From contig OX637339.1 of NCBI GenBank assembly GCA_951799405.1, positions 12,338,001 to 12,402,000 on the forward strand: a stretch of DNA of 64,000 bases, read 5' to 3'. Below are positions 1 through 15,000 of this stretch, in pieces (within the stretch, counting starts at the first letter, position 1; each line of letters begins with the position of its first letter). Under the pieces are notes generated by a model. The model had not been told where the DNA came from, did no database searches, and worked only from the letters and a program-made list of their open reading frames with translations. The position numbers and the translations under genes are program-made. Source of the stretch: Agapetus fuscipes (lineage: Eukaryota; Arthropoda; Insecta; Trichoptera; Glossosomatidae).

Positions 1-62
1 CGCTGTGCAGCCAAGCCTGCCAGACTCCGGAATCGAAGATGGATGGAAACTGGACATTCACC
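1..62 (+). CDS. Sidestep-like exon A (partial at window edge)
   Basis: This is the end of an Ig-domain exon, reading DSGIEDGWKLDIH, with donor GTGAGT at 63. It ends in phase 1 and its last base C joins AT at 495 to make a His codon. The exon starts outside the window. Confidence 0.85.
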
Positions 63-3000
63 GTGAGTATATTCTATCACCTTTCTGGCAGCAGACATCA
101 CAGGGGCGGACATTGGCAGCTTTTGAGCTTGGGGATGAACAGCCTGAACACAGCAGACATCACCGAAAGTAGCGACATCTACTTTGTATATTGACTCTCC
201 TTGTTGTTTGGCAGATGTCCCCCTCGTCAGCTTGGAGCTGAGGTCCAACCAGAAAGCAGCAGACATCACAGTCTACTTTGTATTTTGACTCTGCTTGTTG
301 TTTAGCAGATGTCCCCCTTGTCAGCATGGAGCTGGGATCCAGCCTGAGCGCAGAGGACATCAAAGTCTACTTTGTATATTGACTCTCCTTGTTGCTTGGT
401 AGATGTCCCCATTGTCAGCTTGGAGCTAAGGTTCAGCCTACGCAGGAGACATCACAGTCTACTTTATATATTGACTCTCCTTGTTGTTTGGCAGATGTCC
501 CCCTCGTCAGCTTGGAGCTGGGGTCCAGCCTGAACGCAGCAGACATTACTGAGGGCAGTGACGTCTACTTTGAGTGCAACATAAAATCAAACCCCTGGTT
601 CTACAAGATACAGTGGCTGCATGGGGTGAGTGCTGACCTAACCATAAATATATCAATCCTATGCAGTATTTTTCCAGAGAATGATCAAATGCTATGTACG
701 TGTGTCCTGTTTTATTATATGGGTGTGGGACAAATGAACAGACTAGAAGCAATAAAATAGAAATTGCTTTGTTTTAATTCACATGAGTTTATTTTTGGAC
801 ACGACCAGTTTCGGGAGAAGCAGTACCTCCCATCATCAAACTCGTTTCTATTTACACCTGAAGATGGGAGGTACTGCTTCTCCCGAAACTGGTCGTGTCC
901 AAAAATAAACTCATGTGAATTAAAACAAAGCAATTTTTATTTTATTGTATTAAAATGAACTTTCACGAAGTTACTGCTGAAAATCTAAATAATAGACTAG
1001 AAGCATTTAAAATGTGAATCACCACAAATTTCCTGGGAATTGTTACCAATACAGAAGTCCTGAGGCGAGCTAGAGTTGACAGAGAGCTGTTGACAAATGT
1101 CAAAGTTTGGAAGATTTCACATCCGGGGCATCTACTACGTAGGGAAAAATACCACTTTCTACATCTTATATTGATGGCAAAAATTAATGGACAATGAGGG
1201 CCTGGTAAGAAACTGGTTCTGGCTAGGAAATATAAGGAAATGGACATGCTTTGTGTAGAGGAATTGTTCAGACTACTTCGGACAAGACCATGTTAGAGGA
1301 CAAAGTGGAAAGAAGTTACACTAGATGTGCAGTATATCATAACAAACCACAAAACAAACAGCTATGCCCAACTCACAGACAATCAGTCTGGGAACTGTTA
1401 CTGTTACTGTATCCTGCCGCCGTTCCACTAGGGGTGGCCGGTACCTCCGCAGATGCGCCTCCACTTTTTTCTGTCCTTACAAACCACTTTCATTTCCTCA
1501 ATATTCATCACCTTTTTCATACATACTCTTCTCTTATTTTCACTCTGCAGGTTCCATTCTTTCGCAATCTCACCTATTTGGTCTAACCATTCTTTCCTCG
1601 GCCTTCCCCTTCCGCGCTTTCCTCTGACATTTCCTTTGTACACTTTCTTCGTTAGTCGTTCATCATCCATTCTTTCGAGATGTCCGAACCATCTCATCGT
1701 ACTTTTTTGTACTTTCATTCTCATATTCTCTTTTATACCACACTCGTTCATCACCCAATCATTACGTACTCTATCATTCAGTGTTTTTCCAGCCATTGCT
1801 CTCAGGTAAGCCATTTCAACCGTACATACTTTACTCAGCTCACATTCATTAACTGTCCACGCCTCACTTCCATACATCAATGTCGGAACCAATATACCAT
1901 TGTGGACCGCCAATCTCATATTCTTCGTAAGTTTCCTATTTCTTGCAATTCTTCCAATCGTTCCCATTACACTTCTTCCTCTACTAGCACGCTTTTCCAA
2001 TTCTTTCGTCAATTTCCCATTCGACTCAAACTTGCTTCCCAGATAATCAAATTCTTTCACGACCTCCACTCTTGTTTCATTCAGTCTTATCTCAATTTCC
2101 TCGCATTCCTCAGTCCTGTCAAACACTAATACTTTCGTCTTACTGGCATTCACTTTTAAACCGCTCTTACTAAAAGCATCATTCATTTTGGTGAGTATCA
2201 TCTGGAGCTCCTCCGCTGTATCAGCCAACACTACGGCATCGTCAGCATAGAGAAGAACTCCAACATTCGTCTCACCCACTTTCACACCATAATGAGAAAT
2301 TTCTGCTTCTTTCATACAATTGTCCATGATTATGTTAAATAACCACGGACTCATTACACACCCCTGTCGTACTCCCTTGTAAACATCAAACCATTCGCTA
2401 CATTTACCATCCACTCTTACACACGCCAAACTATTTTCATAGATGGCGCGTATTCCATTCAGAAGCTTGCCGTTCACACCGTACTTTAGGAGTACTTTCC
2501 ACATCATACCTCTGTCCACCGAGTCAAAAGCCTTCTCGAGATCCACAAAAGCCGTGTAGACCTTCCGACCTACAGCCAGATGTTTTTCAACAATCTGTCT
2601 GAGAGTGAAGATCTGGTCTACACACCCTCTTCCTGGCATAAAGCCAGTCTGGATATCAGAAACCCCATGACCGGTAGACAGTCTCACTTTTTTTATGAGA
2701 ACCTTACACAATACTTTACCAGCTATACTGAGAAGACTGATGGGCCTGAAATTTTGGCAGTCCTTTTTGTCACCTTTTCCTTTGTAGATAGGAACAATGA
2801 CCGCCTTTTTCCAGTCCATCGGCACTTTACTCTCTTTCACACACATCTTGCACAGTTCAAACATCCATTCAACCATGCACTCCCCAGCACATTTGATCAT
2901 CTCAGCATTCACACCATCATTCCCAGCAGCTTTTCCATTCTTCAGATCTTTTATACTTATTATCACATCCTCTTTCACAATTTCTTCATCGCTGTCATTA

Positions 3001-6000
3001 TATTCAACATCATAATAGTCTCTTTCGCCCTGGCCATATAAATTTTTAAAATATTCATTCCATCTCTTCCTTACATCACTTTCGTCCCACAGCAAGATTC
3101 CCTCAGCGTTTTTAATGCCTGGGGTGGTTGATCCGCGACTTTCGTTTTTATCACGTACCCAGCTCCAGAATGATTTTTTATTGGTGAGGAAATTCTGCTG
3201 CGCTCTCTCATTTTCCTTACTTTCTATTTTCATCTTACTCTCAAAGACGACGGTTTTGGCTCTTCGTTTTGCTTGCTTATATATCTCTTCTAGAGCTTGA
3301 TTTTTCCTATCATTCAGCCATCTATTAAAAGCATTCTTCTTCTGTTCAATAGCTTCTCTCACTTCGTCATTCCACCATGCATCACCTCTTCTTTTACAGA
3401 CCTTCGCTTCACCACAAACAGATTTCGCACATTCAATCATATTTTCTTTCATTTTTGACCACATTTTTTCAACACATCCTTCTTCTTTTGTTTTTTTTAA
3501 CTCATCGTGGTTAAGTCTTTCATTCACCTCACATTTGTACTTTTCTTTTATACTTACATCATTCATTTTTTCAACTTTTATTCGCTTCATACTCACCAAT
3601 TCCTTTTGTGCTCTTCTTTTTACATCTCCTATCATTATTCTCGAGCACAGCAAATAGTGGTCTGTGTTCAGCACAGCTCCACGGTATACTCGAGAGTCTC
3701 TTACATCCCCTCTCATTCTTTCATCCACACAGATGTAGTCAATAATTGTACGGTTGCCCGCTCTGTTCTGCCACGTATACAAATGTATACTTTTGTGGTT
3801 GAACCAGGTATTCGACGTAAAGAGTCTATGCTCCATACATAGGCTTATTAGCGCTCTACCGTTATCATTGGCTACACCTTTACCACTCGGTCCTACCACA
3901 TTTTCGCTATCATCTTGTCTCATACCTACCCATCCATTAAAATCTCCTAGTAGAATCGTTCTTTCATTCTCTGATTGTAGCAATACCTTACTGATGTCCT
4001 TGGACACGTGTTTTGGCATGCCAAACAACTCTAATGCTCCACCCCTATCTTCTATATTGATCTTCGATGGCATCTTCAATGGAGTGATTCAATAATATGT
4101 GTTGTTACTTCTAGAGTGATATCCTCCAAAGTAACCCAGCCGAGGGAGTCATCATTTCTAACCAGAGCCTGGTGCTGCAGCGGCTGAAGAGGACAAGAAG
4201 TGGCGTGTATCTCTGCCAGGCCACTAACGAGGAGGGGACGGGGCGCAGCAACAAGCTGCTGCTGAATGTCAAATGTAAGTCATAAGTAACACCAGGTAGA
4301 ACCACTGGCGTAACGTTGGCAAAAGTGAACCTTCTTTTACAGTATGAGTGGTCAGCTTCATACCAACCTATAAGTCAAGGAACAGATATAATAATAAACA
4401 TTCAATTTTATTAAAAAACCAAGGTGGACAATAACCACACATTCTAAATCTAATCTAAATCTAAACTGCAAAGATATGTACACAAGCAGACACGCATAAT
4501 TTAGCGCTCACACATGCCGCATGTGGACCCTACAGTATAACACATTTATTTTATATAATTTGTTATTTGATTACAGATCGCCCTTACTGCAAGAAGAGTC
4601 AACAGTATGTGTACAACTCTGCAAGGAACGAAGAAACCAAGGTCATCTGTGAGCTCCACGCCAATCCCAAGGTAGAAATAATCACTTCACTTACTTAGTC
4701 AGCCATTCTCGTCTACTGCTGATAGACATCTCTCCAGGCATCTCTATCCTGGGCTTTCTGCATCCAATACCAGCAATACTTTGAGCATAGTGTAACCATT
4801 GTGTTAGAGGCCTTCCTCTACTTATTTTGTCCTCACGAGGTCTCCATACGGCTATAATGAGCAATTACTTAATGATATGTTAGTTCTGACTTAGTTTTAT
4901 ACAAATGTGTACAAATATAATGCGCCCTTCTCGGATATTACATCCATACATCCGCATAATCTCGCATCAGCTCAATGGGCCCAGGTAAAAAAAAATACAA
5001 AGCAATTTGAAGCAGTCTAATATATTTCTCCTCTGTTGTAGCACCTTCATTGGCTGTGCGACCCATAGACGATGGAGTCCAAAATAATATAAATATGTGT
5101 CTCTGTCTTAAACGTCCTCAGAGGAGTTGCCCCATTCTACTTGTGTAAGCTGAGCAGAGTCGACCAATTAGGTGGCATGTCTGCCATGCACTGTTCGTTC
5201 TGCACAGGGTGGTGATATAAATAGGCTTCAACTGCCGCTTCAATGGAACAGAACAAGTTTTGGAGACAGGACTTTTAGTTACAGCTGTTCCATCCTGCTG
5301 GAGAAGTCTACCTCTGGAGCTTAAAACATAGACCAGCGATGGCAGTTTCAAGAGGTTGATAAGATACATCTATTTAAGAGAAGCTTCAACACATAAAGAC
5401 ACCCTTGGTGTGGCTAGTGCCACTAAATAGTGCTGTAAAATTTTTAAATGCATTATTAATATTATTAATGTCATAAGCAAGACAAAGAAAGCTACCTGGC
5501 CGGCTCGGCAGCAGATTTTCCGTGAGGAGCAAAATTGTTGGTGCCTTCATGCTCATTAAAACCAAATTTGACTGTCCTTAGATACATTTGTTTACGTATT
5601 TTCAAAAGAGAATTTGATAGGAATGTGTTTTAAGGGCACCTGTGGCATGAATCGTTGTAAATATTCTTCCTTCTTCCTTCCAGGATTCCGTCCACTTCAC
5701 ATGGAAGTTCAACAACTCTGAAATGGTGTCCATCCCTCTACCAGTAGAAAACATTATAGTTTCCAACACAGGAAACTATGTTTCTCGGAATGAAGGTAGA
5801 TACCATATTTATAATACCTATAGTGTAACAAATGTGTGATTTGTGTGAGTGTCTCTAGATGTAGGTGTTTATCTAATTGTACTAGTGTTTGCTCAGCGAA
5901 GTCTCACATTCTTCAATTTGCGATGTTTCGAGAGCCGTCCTACTGTCATACTAAGTATATAAGAGCTAAAACCGTCTGTAGCGAAGACTCGTATAAGAGA

Positions 6001-9000
6001 CGCCGAGCTGAAGAGTACAAGAGTTAACTTTGAACCAAATGTGAGCAAAATCCTCAAAGAAATTGTATGAAATAAAGTAACCAAAGTTTTTATTAAATTG
6101 AACTCGTAAATTGTAGCAAAAGGTTAGTTCTGTCAAAAAAAACAGTTTAACTTTTTGGCTTCTGAATATTCTGACATTATGAATATCTCCAGTACGGAGT
6201 AGTTTTTACACAATTGATTGATAACACTTGTCAACAAATTATGTGCACAGTCCATGCACAGTCACATGCATTAGTTATTAAGAACAAAAATCACAAAGAT
6301 TTAGCACATATCACTTGCAGACTTTTAAATTCTTTAACACAAATATCAGGGATAAATTCAAAGTTGGATGATGTCTATGATTGACAGCCGTACTGTATAC
6401 AAGTTTACACTTGACGCCTATTGTCACCCGCACTTAAATTTTAAGGGTTAAAAGAAAGAAACTACTTAAAGTGTTTGTCTTGTCCATGAGCAGGTCTCTC
6501 TGTGGCGACCAGTATAGCCAGCTACACCCCCAGGAACTCCTCTGACTACGGCACCATCACCTGCTCAGGAGGTAACTCAGTGGGCGAGCAGATCACTCCC
6601 TGTGTCTTCCACATCGTGCCAGCAGGTATACAGTTCAAAGCGCTGAAACTAATCTTCATTGAAAAATAAACTTATTTGAATAGGATAAATCCACAGATAG
6701 AGCTTTTCAACTAACAAACTTATACATGAAGAAGCAAGATGGGTGGCGAAATACCCTACAGTTTTACACAAATAGAAAATAAATGTTGTAGCTCCACCAA
6801 CACAACTCACATGTGTCTTCCTCCTTTTTCATTGATATATCCTAGAGTGCACCCATACTTTTATCACAGTTTCATATCAACATCATCTTCTTCACCTCAC
6901 TTTCTCGCTAAAGAAGCTCATCGCAGACATGGGTGAAACATCCAGAAGCTCCAGCTCCCATAGACCACGGCAATAGATTTCGGAAAGCAACTCTCCAGCA
7001 GCCAACTCATTTACTTTTATACTAGTATTATACTGCTGGGATGTTCACTGAACATGACTGACAGAAGTCATTGTAACTACTGTTTGTTTTTTTGCAGGAA
7101 AACCTGATCAAGTGTCCAACTGCAGTGTCACCAACCAAACCAGTGACTCCCTGAACATCTCCTGTGTGGAAGGATTTGATGGAGGACTTCCTCAGAGATA
7201 TCTGGTGCAGGTAGGTTACAGAGAAACTTCTTATTATGCACTAAGTATAATGAACACAACCCCAAAAATCACCCATTGACCAACTCTCAACTCATAATTG
7301 CAACTCGCATGAGTTAAAAAAAAACTCCCGTGAACTGCTCCTGTTTATAATTTTTAACGCTCTAACTTTAAGGGGATATAGTTGTACAGTTGTACATATT
7401 TTCACTGGGAATATTATCAATGTTATTATTAACTGTCAAAATGATACTTTCAGGTACAGAAAAGCACACTCGCAACCAAACAAAAGTAACTCGCAATTTG
7501 CAAGCTAGCAATAAGTAGAATTTTGGAGGGTTGAATGAACATACACCTTGCAACTCTTGCCGACCTTCCCTGTTACAGGGGTGACATTGGCAAAGTGAAC
7601 CATTTCCTACAGCATCGGTGGTCAGCCACATACCAACCTATAAGTCAAGGTCCAAGGAACATACAAAACAAATTTTTTTTTTTATACATTCATTTTTTGT
7701 TCTTCCAGGTGTTCAACATGCACACCAACTTCCTGCTGAAGAACGCCACCTTTGACTCCACCAGCTTTGAGTTCAGCAACCTTCAAAGTGGGTCTGCCTT
7801 CATCATCGAGGTGTCCTCCTACAACAAGAAAGGAGCCAGCGAGCCGTATGTGCTGCATGCTTATACCAATAAGCTGCCCCTACAGCAGACCAGTAAGTCC
7901 AGCAAGTATTCGACAATGGCACATTAGAAAATATGTGATGTCACTTGGCCAGGTTAGGGGTTAGTTCCAAATCTGACCACCTACAGCGCTGTCATCCATA
8001 CATAACAATTTTGACACTGACAGCTCATTTGGAGGTTAGAAAGATTTATTTTTGTGGTGATACAACTCAATGGGTGGTAGGTACATATGTATGCTGCTAA
8101 AGAGCTCATTTTTCCCCACATTTTAAAAGTGCTGAGTCCATTGTTTTAATGTTGTGATCTGCAGAGACATTACTTTTCCCAAATGCATGGATTTCTATTC
8201 CTTACTAATGTACTGTCATTATTTAGGTGGAGTGGCCATGGCTCTGGAGCTGACTCCTCTCTTGACAGTCCTGATGACCCTCACAGGTTTCCTGGTCTTG
8301 CTGGCCATCGCGCTGGTCATGCTGGCGAGGTGCCGCGGTCCCAGGAGGATGCCACAAAACAGTAAATATTATTTACATATGGACATTACTATGTTGAAAG
8401 CACCGGTTCCCATAGATCACCGAAGTTAAGCAACATTGGGCGCGGATAGTACTTGGATGGGTTACCGCAAAGGTGACAGGTGAACTTGAAAGAAGAGTAA
8501 TGAAAGGCAGGTGTGTACTGGGTGCCACAGCTTGTATCGCCAAAAATCAAAGCATATCTAAAAATGCTCGATTGGCGGTACACGGTGGCATACTTTTACC
8601 CACCTTGATGTATGGAAGCGAAGCCTGGACGGTGAATGAAAGTGAAATTAGCAAAGTCCATACTGTTGAAATGGACTTTCTAAGAAGTATGATTGTGAAA
8701 AAACGGAGTGACAGGGTGAGGAATGATTTTGTAAGAGAAGAATGTGGTGCAAGAGAAAGTGTGAAAGTGAAGATTAAAAGAAGTTTGTTAAGATGGTTTG
8801 GGCATATGGAGAGAATGAATGAGGAAAGACTGACGAAGAAAGTATATGTTGGTAGAATAGATGGATGTCGTGGTAGAGGAAGACCGAGAAAGGTATGGAT
8901 GGACCAAATATCCGAAATTGCGAATGAATGGAATATCCAGAGTCATAATAAAAGAAGAGCTTGTATGAAGAAGGTTATGACTCTGGAGGAAATGAAAGAA

Positions 9001-12000
9001 GTATGTAAGGATAGAAAGAAATGGCGGTCGATCTGTAATGTTGGCGGCTAGGGTTTATTAAAGTGAAATTGGTTTAATGATTTAGTTTTTTTTAGTGTCC
9101 ATGTTTATATTATTGTTTATTGATTTAAAAAATGTAATTTGCGATGTTTGTTCCTTGACTTATAGGTTGGTATGCGGCTGACCACCCATACTGTAAAAAA
9201 TGGTTCACTTTGCCAATGTCACCCCTGTTTCAGGGAAGGACGGCAAGAGTTGCAGAGCTTATGTTCATTTGAGATTGGATTTTTATATTGTAGGTCCACA
9301 TGCGGTATGTGTTAGCGCGAAATTATACATGTCTGCTTGTGGGAATGCATTTAATATAAATCTTAAATGATCTATATCTTTGCAGCTTAGATTAGATTAG
9401 ATTACAAAGCGTGTCGTTGGCATCTTGGACCGGTCCGTAGTCCAGTGGCAACACTTCGGACTCGTAAATGGAAGGTTGTCGATTCGGATCCCGGCGGAGC
9501 ACAAAAAATATACCATTTATATTTCGAATGTGCTCTTAGCTGAGTTGAAAAATTCATAAACCTTTTCCAAAGACCGGTCACTGAAAGGTCCATCCAGCCT
9601 TACAACAACCGGGTCTTGCTTGAGAATTGGCGCTTTCTACAGCGACGACCAAGCTCGCAGAGGGCTCTTGAGGTGTGATACACACAAAAACAGCGCTCAC
9701 CAAATAAATCATCCTAATATTATTATTATGAATGCATTGGGGAACTGCTAAGTACTTACTTTGGTGTGGATGGCTTTTAATCATCTATCAATGTGTAGTC
9801 ACCTATTTATGTTTGTCTTTGAGTGGGGCAATCTGTTGTGTGTCAGTTGGTCTCAATGTGGTTAAAACATATAATAATTTGTTGCTGATGTAATTTTTTT
9901 ATTAATTCAAAATTGTCTCAGTCGTTTTTAAGTGATGCTGTTACCAACGAAAATCATCTCATTTTAATTACAAAGGGAAAAACTTCAATGCATTTAAAAA
10001 AAAAAGATAAATGTTTGTGAACCCATCAACATCAAACTTGTGATGATCCAAGCTTTTCATCAAATATAAAATTAAATAATTGAAGCTCCTATGTATGTGG
10101 GCGTATCACATTTGCGTAGGAAGAGTTTTTCTTGTCCATACGTATTTTTTCCTATGGCCTGATTGCACCTCCTGGTGGGGGAATGCAAGTCAAACTGGGA
10201 GTGAGTCCTGGACCAGGAGAGAGGAATGGGGATTCGGGTCGAGACAGTCAATCGGGAAGCACGGGTTTATGTGATCTTAAATCTGAGCTAAACAAATTCG
10301 AAACAAAATATTTAAATTAAAATCGGGTTTTAATTCGGAAGATAATTTAAATAGACTAAAAAGATTTTTCTCTTAATAAAGACGCCGCGAATCGTTCGTT
10401 CGGAATTTAAGGGAGAATAAGTATTTACGTGGTTTTAATAATAATAAGATATCTGCCGACATAATATTCCGGGAGTGTATTTTTCATGTGTCTGTCTAAA
10501 ACTAAAAGTATGCTAAATAAGTAATTCCGTAAATCGCAGTGATTCTCAAACTTTCGAACGTAAAAATAACTTTTCGATTGAATTTTGGATTAAATAAAAT
10601 TAACCCAGTGGTTGCTGATCGGGAAGGCGCATTTAATTATTTAATAATAAAATCCATTAATTCGCGTAAACACATAGTTTGCTGAGCTGCTTCGCAGAAG
10701 GATGAGAGATTTCAAATTATTTTCTAACACACTAAACTAATCTAATTAACTTGCGTTCTAAAATGTATTCAATCTTCACATTTTGGAAATGATTTGTTGC
10801 CTATGTTTCAGTCCGAGAGACTGCTGTCGCCGAGTACTCCGATCTTGAAAATTACATTTTGTACTGTAAATAAAATGTTTGTCTGTCAGGTCAAAAGGGG
10901 TGAATTCAACATAGCTTTCAATCAAGGGGCGCAAATGTCCTGAAATGCTTATAAATTGTTGTCTTTTTCCACAGCCTTGCAGTTACTAACAAACACACCT
11001 TCTCTCTCACAGAACACCTGTGTCAGAAAGAATTGAACGCTGTTTGCTTAATATCTGAAATACCTGAACCTAACGGTTCTTTGCTGCTATGAAGGAGTTC
11101 GCATTGTGTTGGAAGTGAAAGCTTTCGGCTTCCAAAACTTTCCATCAAAACTATAAATCCAATGTTGACTGACAAGGAGCCATGCTCCGGAGCACGTCCT
11201 ATGTTTCCTTTGGTTCATAGCTTGACCTCTCCTTCGGCCATGGTTATCTGCGTCCTCAACATCATCACTGAACGAGGGACGAGGTTACTACCAGACTTGT
11301 ATCATGACTTGGATATAGCTTCCATTGTTCCTCTGTTATGGGCTGGAGTCAACTGACGTCATTCCAACATCACAACACCTAGTTCCTGCTGGATTCTGAC
11401 ACCAAAATACAGTGCGAGCCTCGACATGGCGTTCGAGTTTTAAAAAGTCTCCATTCATTGTTTTTGGCGTTCGGTTATTTCATGACGCGGAGTAAGGTTA
11501 GGGCCAGTCCCTTCTAAAATATCCTTCCCGTGGTCTGAAAGGACCAGGCCGTGGGGCCAACCTGTTAAATTCTTGGAGGAAAGAGGAAGATGAGCTTTCT
11601 TCGATTTTGGGTCTCTCTTGCTTATGAGCAAATGAGGAATCCCATTTACAAGGAAGCTGGGGTGAAGGGAGTCATCTTCTACTGGGCCGGTTTGTCGTAC
11701 CAGTTATTAAAATCAATCCCTTCCTAAAACACACTAATGAAATTCTTCCACAGCAAAGAGAATCCACGAAAGGTAAGTGATCTTGGGGCGAGAAATGTTT
11801 ACAACCGCTGGTTGGAACTACGGCGCAGGGAGAGAGAAAGAAGCAGAAAAGATCAAACCATATTCTCTTTAATTTTGCTAAAACAATACTAACCAAATAA
11901 CTATTATTCAATTGATGTTTGATTATTTCCTGTTTAATTGAGCTGTTATTATTGTACTTGTCTTTGAAATAAATTCATCTGCATTAACTGGCGTCAGATT

Positions 12001-15000
12001 TTAAATAAACGAATCTCGCGGAAATTTTGTCAGAAATAAAATCGAACACGCTACTACGCGAATGCAAAATCGTGCATAATTCGGCATTGTAACCTTTGGG
12101 CTAGTTAATTAAATTAATTAAAATATTATTAAGCTAGGCACATCTGTATTCATCCTCACCATCATTAAAGAATTTGGGTCCACTACAAAGGTAGGTTTTG
12201 AGACAGTAAAACAAAAAATGACACAACGTTCTGTTTCTACCTATCGCACATCGAGGGGTCATAGCCACTAAATAGACGATCACACAAATGCATAAAGATT
12301 ATTGGCCATAATCTTATAATTTTCACCTAAGAGTGAATTGACCGGTTCACTCCAGTTGAACCGTGAAGAAGGATTATTCCGTCCTCCGAAGGGAGTTTTT
12401 CCATAGGTCGGTTTCATTTAAGCTGGGCCGTGACCATGGATCCCTTTATTTTCCTCTGTATTAAGTGAGGAGGCAGAATCTTTTCAGTGTTGCCGATGAC
12501 GTCGGATGATGGTTTTACAAGAGGTGAAAACATGTGTGCATTGAATTCGAAATAAAATTTTACTTAAATTTTGTATTTAAATGATTCAAAATAATGAATA
12601 CCATTCGTGTGATCTTTACAACAATCATACAGTCTTTCAAGACGTTTATTTTTCTAACACAGCGAGTATTGTTTTAAAGAACCGTGAGACCTTTTTTTAT
12701 ATGGCCTGTCAAGAAATTGAAGCATTGAAGGGCTTTATTGTTTGACATTAAATTTTAAGGTTTGACCGAATACGAAAGGCAGTAAAATTTAACGACTTTT
12801 GGGCTTGCAGCAGCCAGAGGCGGATCAAGACGCTGACAAAATTTTCAAAACAAAACGTAACCGGTACTCGGGTAGTAGAATTTCGTGACAGAGTTAATAA
12901 CTTTAAAATAAGTTAAATTCAAATGTAAATGAAATAAAACAAAATAAAGTTAAATGTTAAAAGAACGTAAATAAATTACATTAAAAATCAAAACATTTTT
13001 ATCGGTTAAAATACAATAAAATACAACGCGTTATAATCAAATTTAACATCAGTTACGTATAAAGAACAACAATAATAAAATAGACATTAAATCCTAAAAT
13101 TTTGTTTAAGAATTTTAGCAAATGCTTAAAATAAGGAAAGTTAAATGCGATTAAAACTAAAATATCACGAAAACATTTTAAAATCAAATAAAACTAAAAA
13201 TTCGAAATAAAATGAAATGCAAACTTAAATATAATTTCCTTCGTAAATGCCTTCGTCTTTTACGTGGGGCGCCGAAACAAGGAGATGCGGACCTGCCTGT
13301 TTTAGATTGAAATGTGTGGGTTCTTTGTCTTGGGATTTATGTCCTTTGTGCATTGATTAGAGTGCATGAAAGTCATAATTTAGTGAAATACCTAATTGAG
13401 GTTTGCCTTTGTTTTTTTAAGAAAAGAATGCTCTCGTTGTTTGGTGACCGAAATCTGGTGCACTTCTATTACATAATTTTTATGAACTATAAAAAGGGAG
13501 TGAATGAACTCGAGGCGTTTGTATTCATTTCGTTCGTTTATAAAATAAATATTAAATACTGGCCTAAACAAGTGTTCACAAGGGAGAACATTCACAGTTA
13601 GCATAACAGTATTTCACTCCGACTTCATCATTTTTCTTATTTACGTATTATGAAATTATTGTTTCCGTTATTTTGATAATCTGTTTATTTATTCTGTACT
13701 ATTTATACATTTAATTAAAAAAATACCACGTTATATTTTCCTTGTCTCCTTGCTTCATCTTCTTTTCTAATTGCTTTACATACATTTTGTGATTTATAGG
13801 TTGGTGTGCGGCTGACCACCCATGCTGTGGGAAGTGGTTCACTTTGTCAATGACACCCCTGTTTCGGGGAGGGTTGGTGAAAGTTGCAGGGCTTGTGTTC
13901 GTTTGAGATTGGGGTTTTGAATTGTAGATTCACATGCGGCATGTGTTAGCGCGAACTTATGCGTGTCTGCTTGAGGGAGTTCATTTGATGGGAATCTTAA
14001 ATGATCGAATGACTCGGGAATGATCGTTACGAGGGGGGCGCGGCGCGGGGTCTTGTCATGCGTCAACCACATGTGCGAGCTTTTGCGTGTCCTAATATGT
14101 GGAATGCACCCTCACTCGTCTTTTTATTTACAAGTAAATTGTCCGGTGAACAGCTCACTTGGTAGAACGCTTGCGTGCCGTGCCGAGACCTTAGTTGATC
14201 CAATCGGGGGTGTCGAATAAATTCTTGTTTAGGGTTTATTTCAAACCAAAACAACGTACCGGCAATGTTCACTCGATCTTCTCAAGGTATGAGAACCAGC
14301 CCTCGGGAATCCTTACTTTAACTGGGGTTGACGTGAGACCGTTCCCTTTACTAGTAGAGATACGCTCGCCGCGTACATTGGCGCGGTAAGAGGTTGCACT
14401 ATTTATAGTGTAGCATTTACAATATAGCAACTAGATTTCTTTGTACTCCCTACCTTTAGTTTTTCTTCTTCTTTTGAGTTTTGTTGTTTCGGCAAGTGTT
14501 CGGTTCAAATGTAGTGGAATTTCTTAGTCCAGTTAAGTCGTTGGCGAAGAGCTGACCTCTTACCTGTGTGAGTAAATGGGTTCCATTTACAACCGATCTC
14601 TTCTGCATAAAGGGGAGGGGGTGAATTTTGGGATGTACGCAGTTTAATTGCGTTAAATACCTGTAGCTTTGGGCCTTAAGGAAGTTGGTCGAACATTAAA
14701 TTAAACACCGTAACTGCAACTCTGTCGCTATTCCGTTAGGGGTGGCCAGAGCCTCTGCAGGGCTGCCTCCATTATTTTCCTATCCGAGCATACCTCTTCT
14801 AATTATTTCACATCCATCACATTTTTTTTTCATACATCTTCTTCTTTTACATTAGCTTTTACTCCGTTTATATTTCCTCTGTATATAAACTTTGTGGGAT
14901 TTTATCTTTCATTTTCTATTATTCTTGCGTGTCCAAACCATCCTATCACAATATTTTGTACCTTTGCTTTAAAATCGTCTTTCAACTTGCATTTGCCTTT

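Noticed and set aside
5836..6110. Possible solo LTR with TATATAAG and AATAAA (also 23740-24050)
   Set aside because: Spacing suggests an LTR, but I could not find borders, a target duplication or a matching second copy.
10080..11911. Small ORFs in the long LTR, repeated at 17180-19011
   Set aside because: Their repetition reflects the two LTRs, not gene duplication; they have no recognisable domain.
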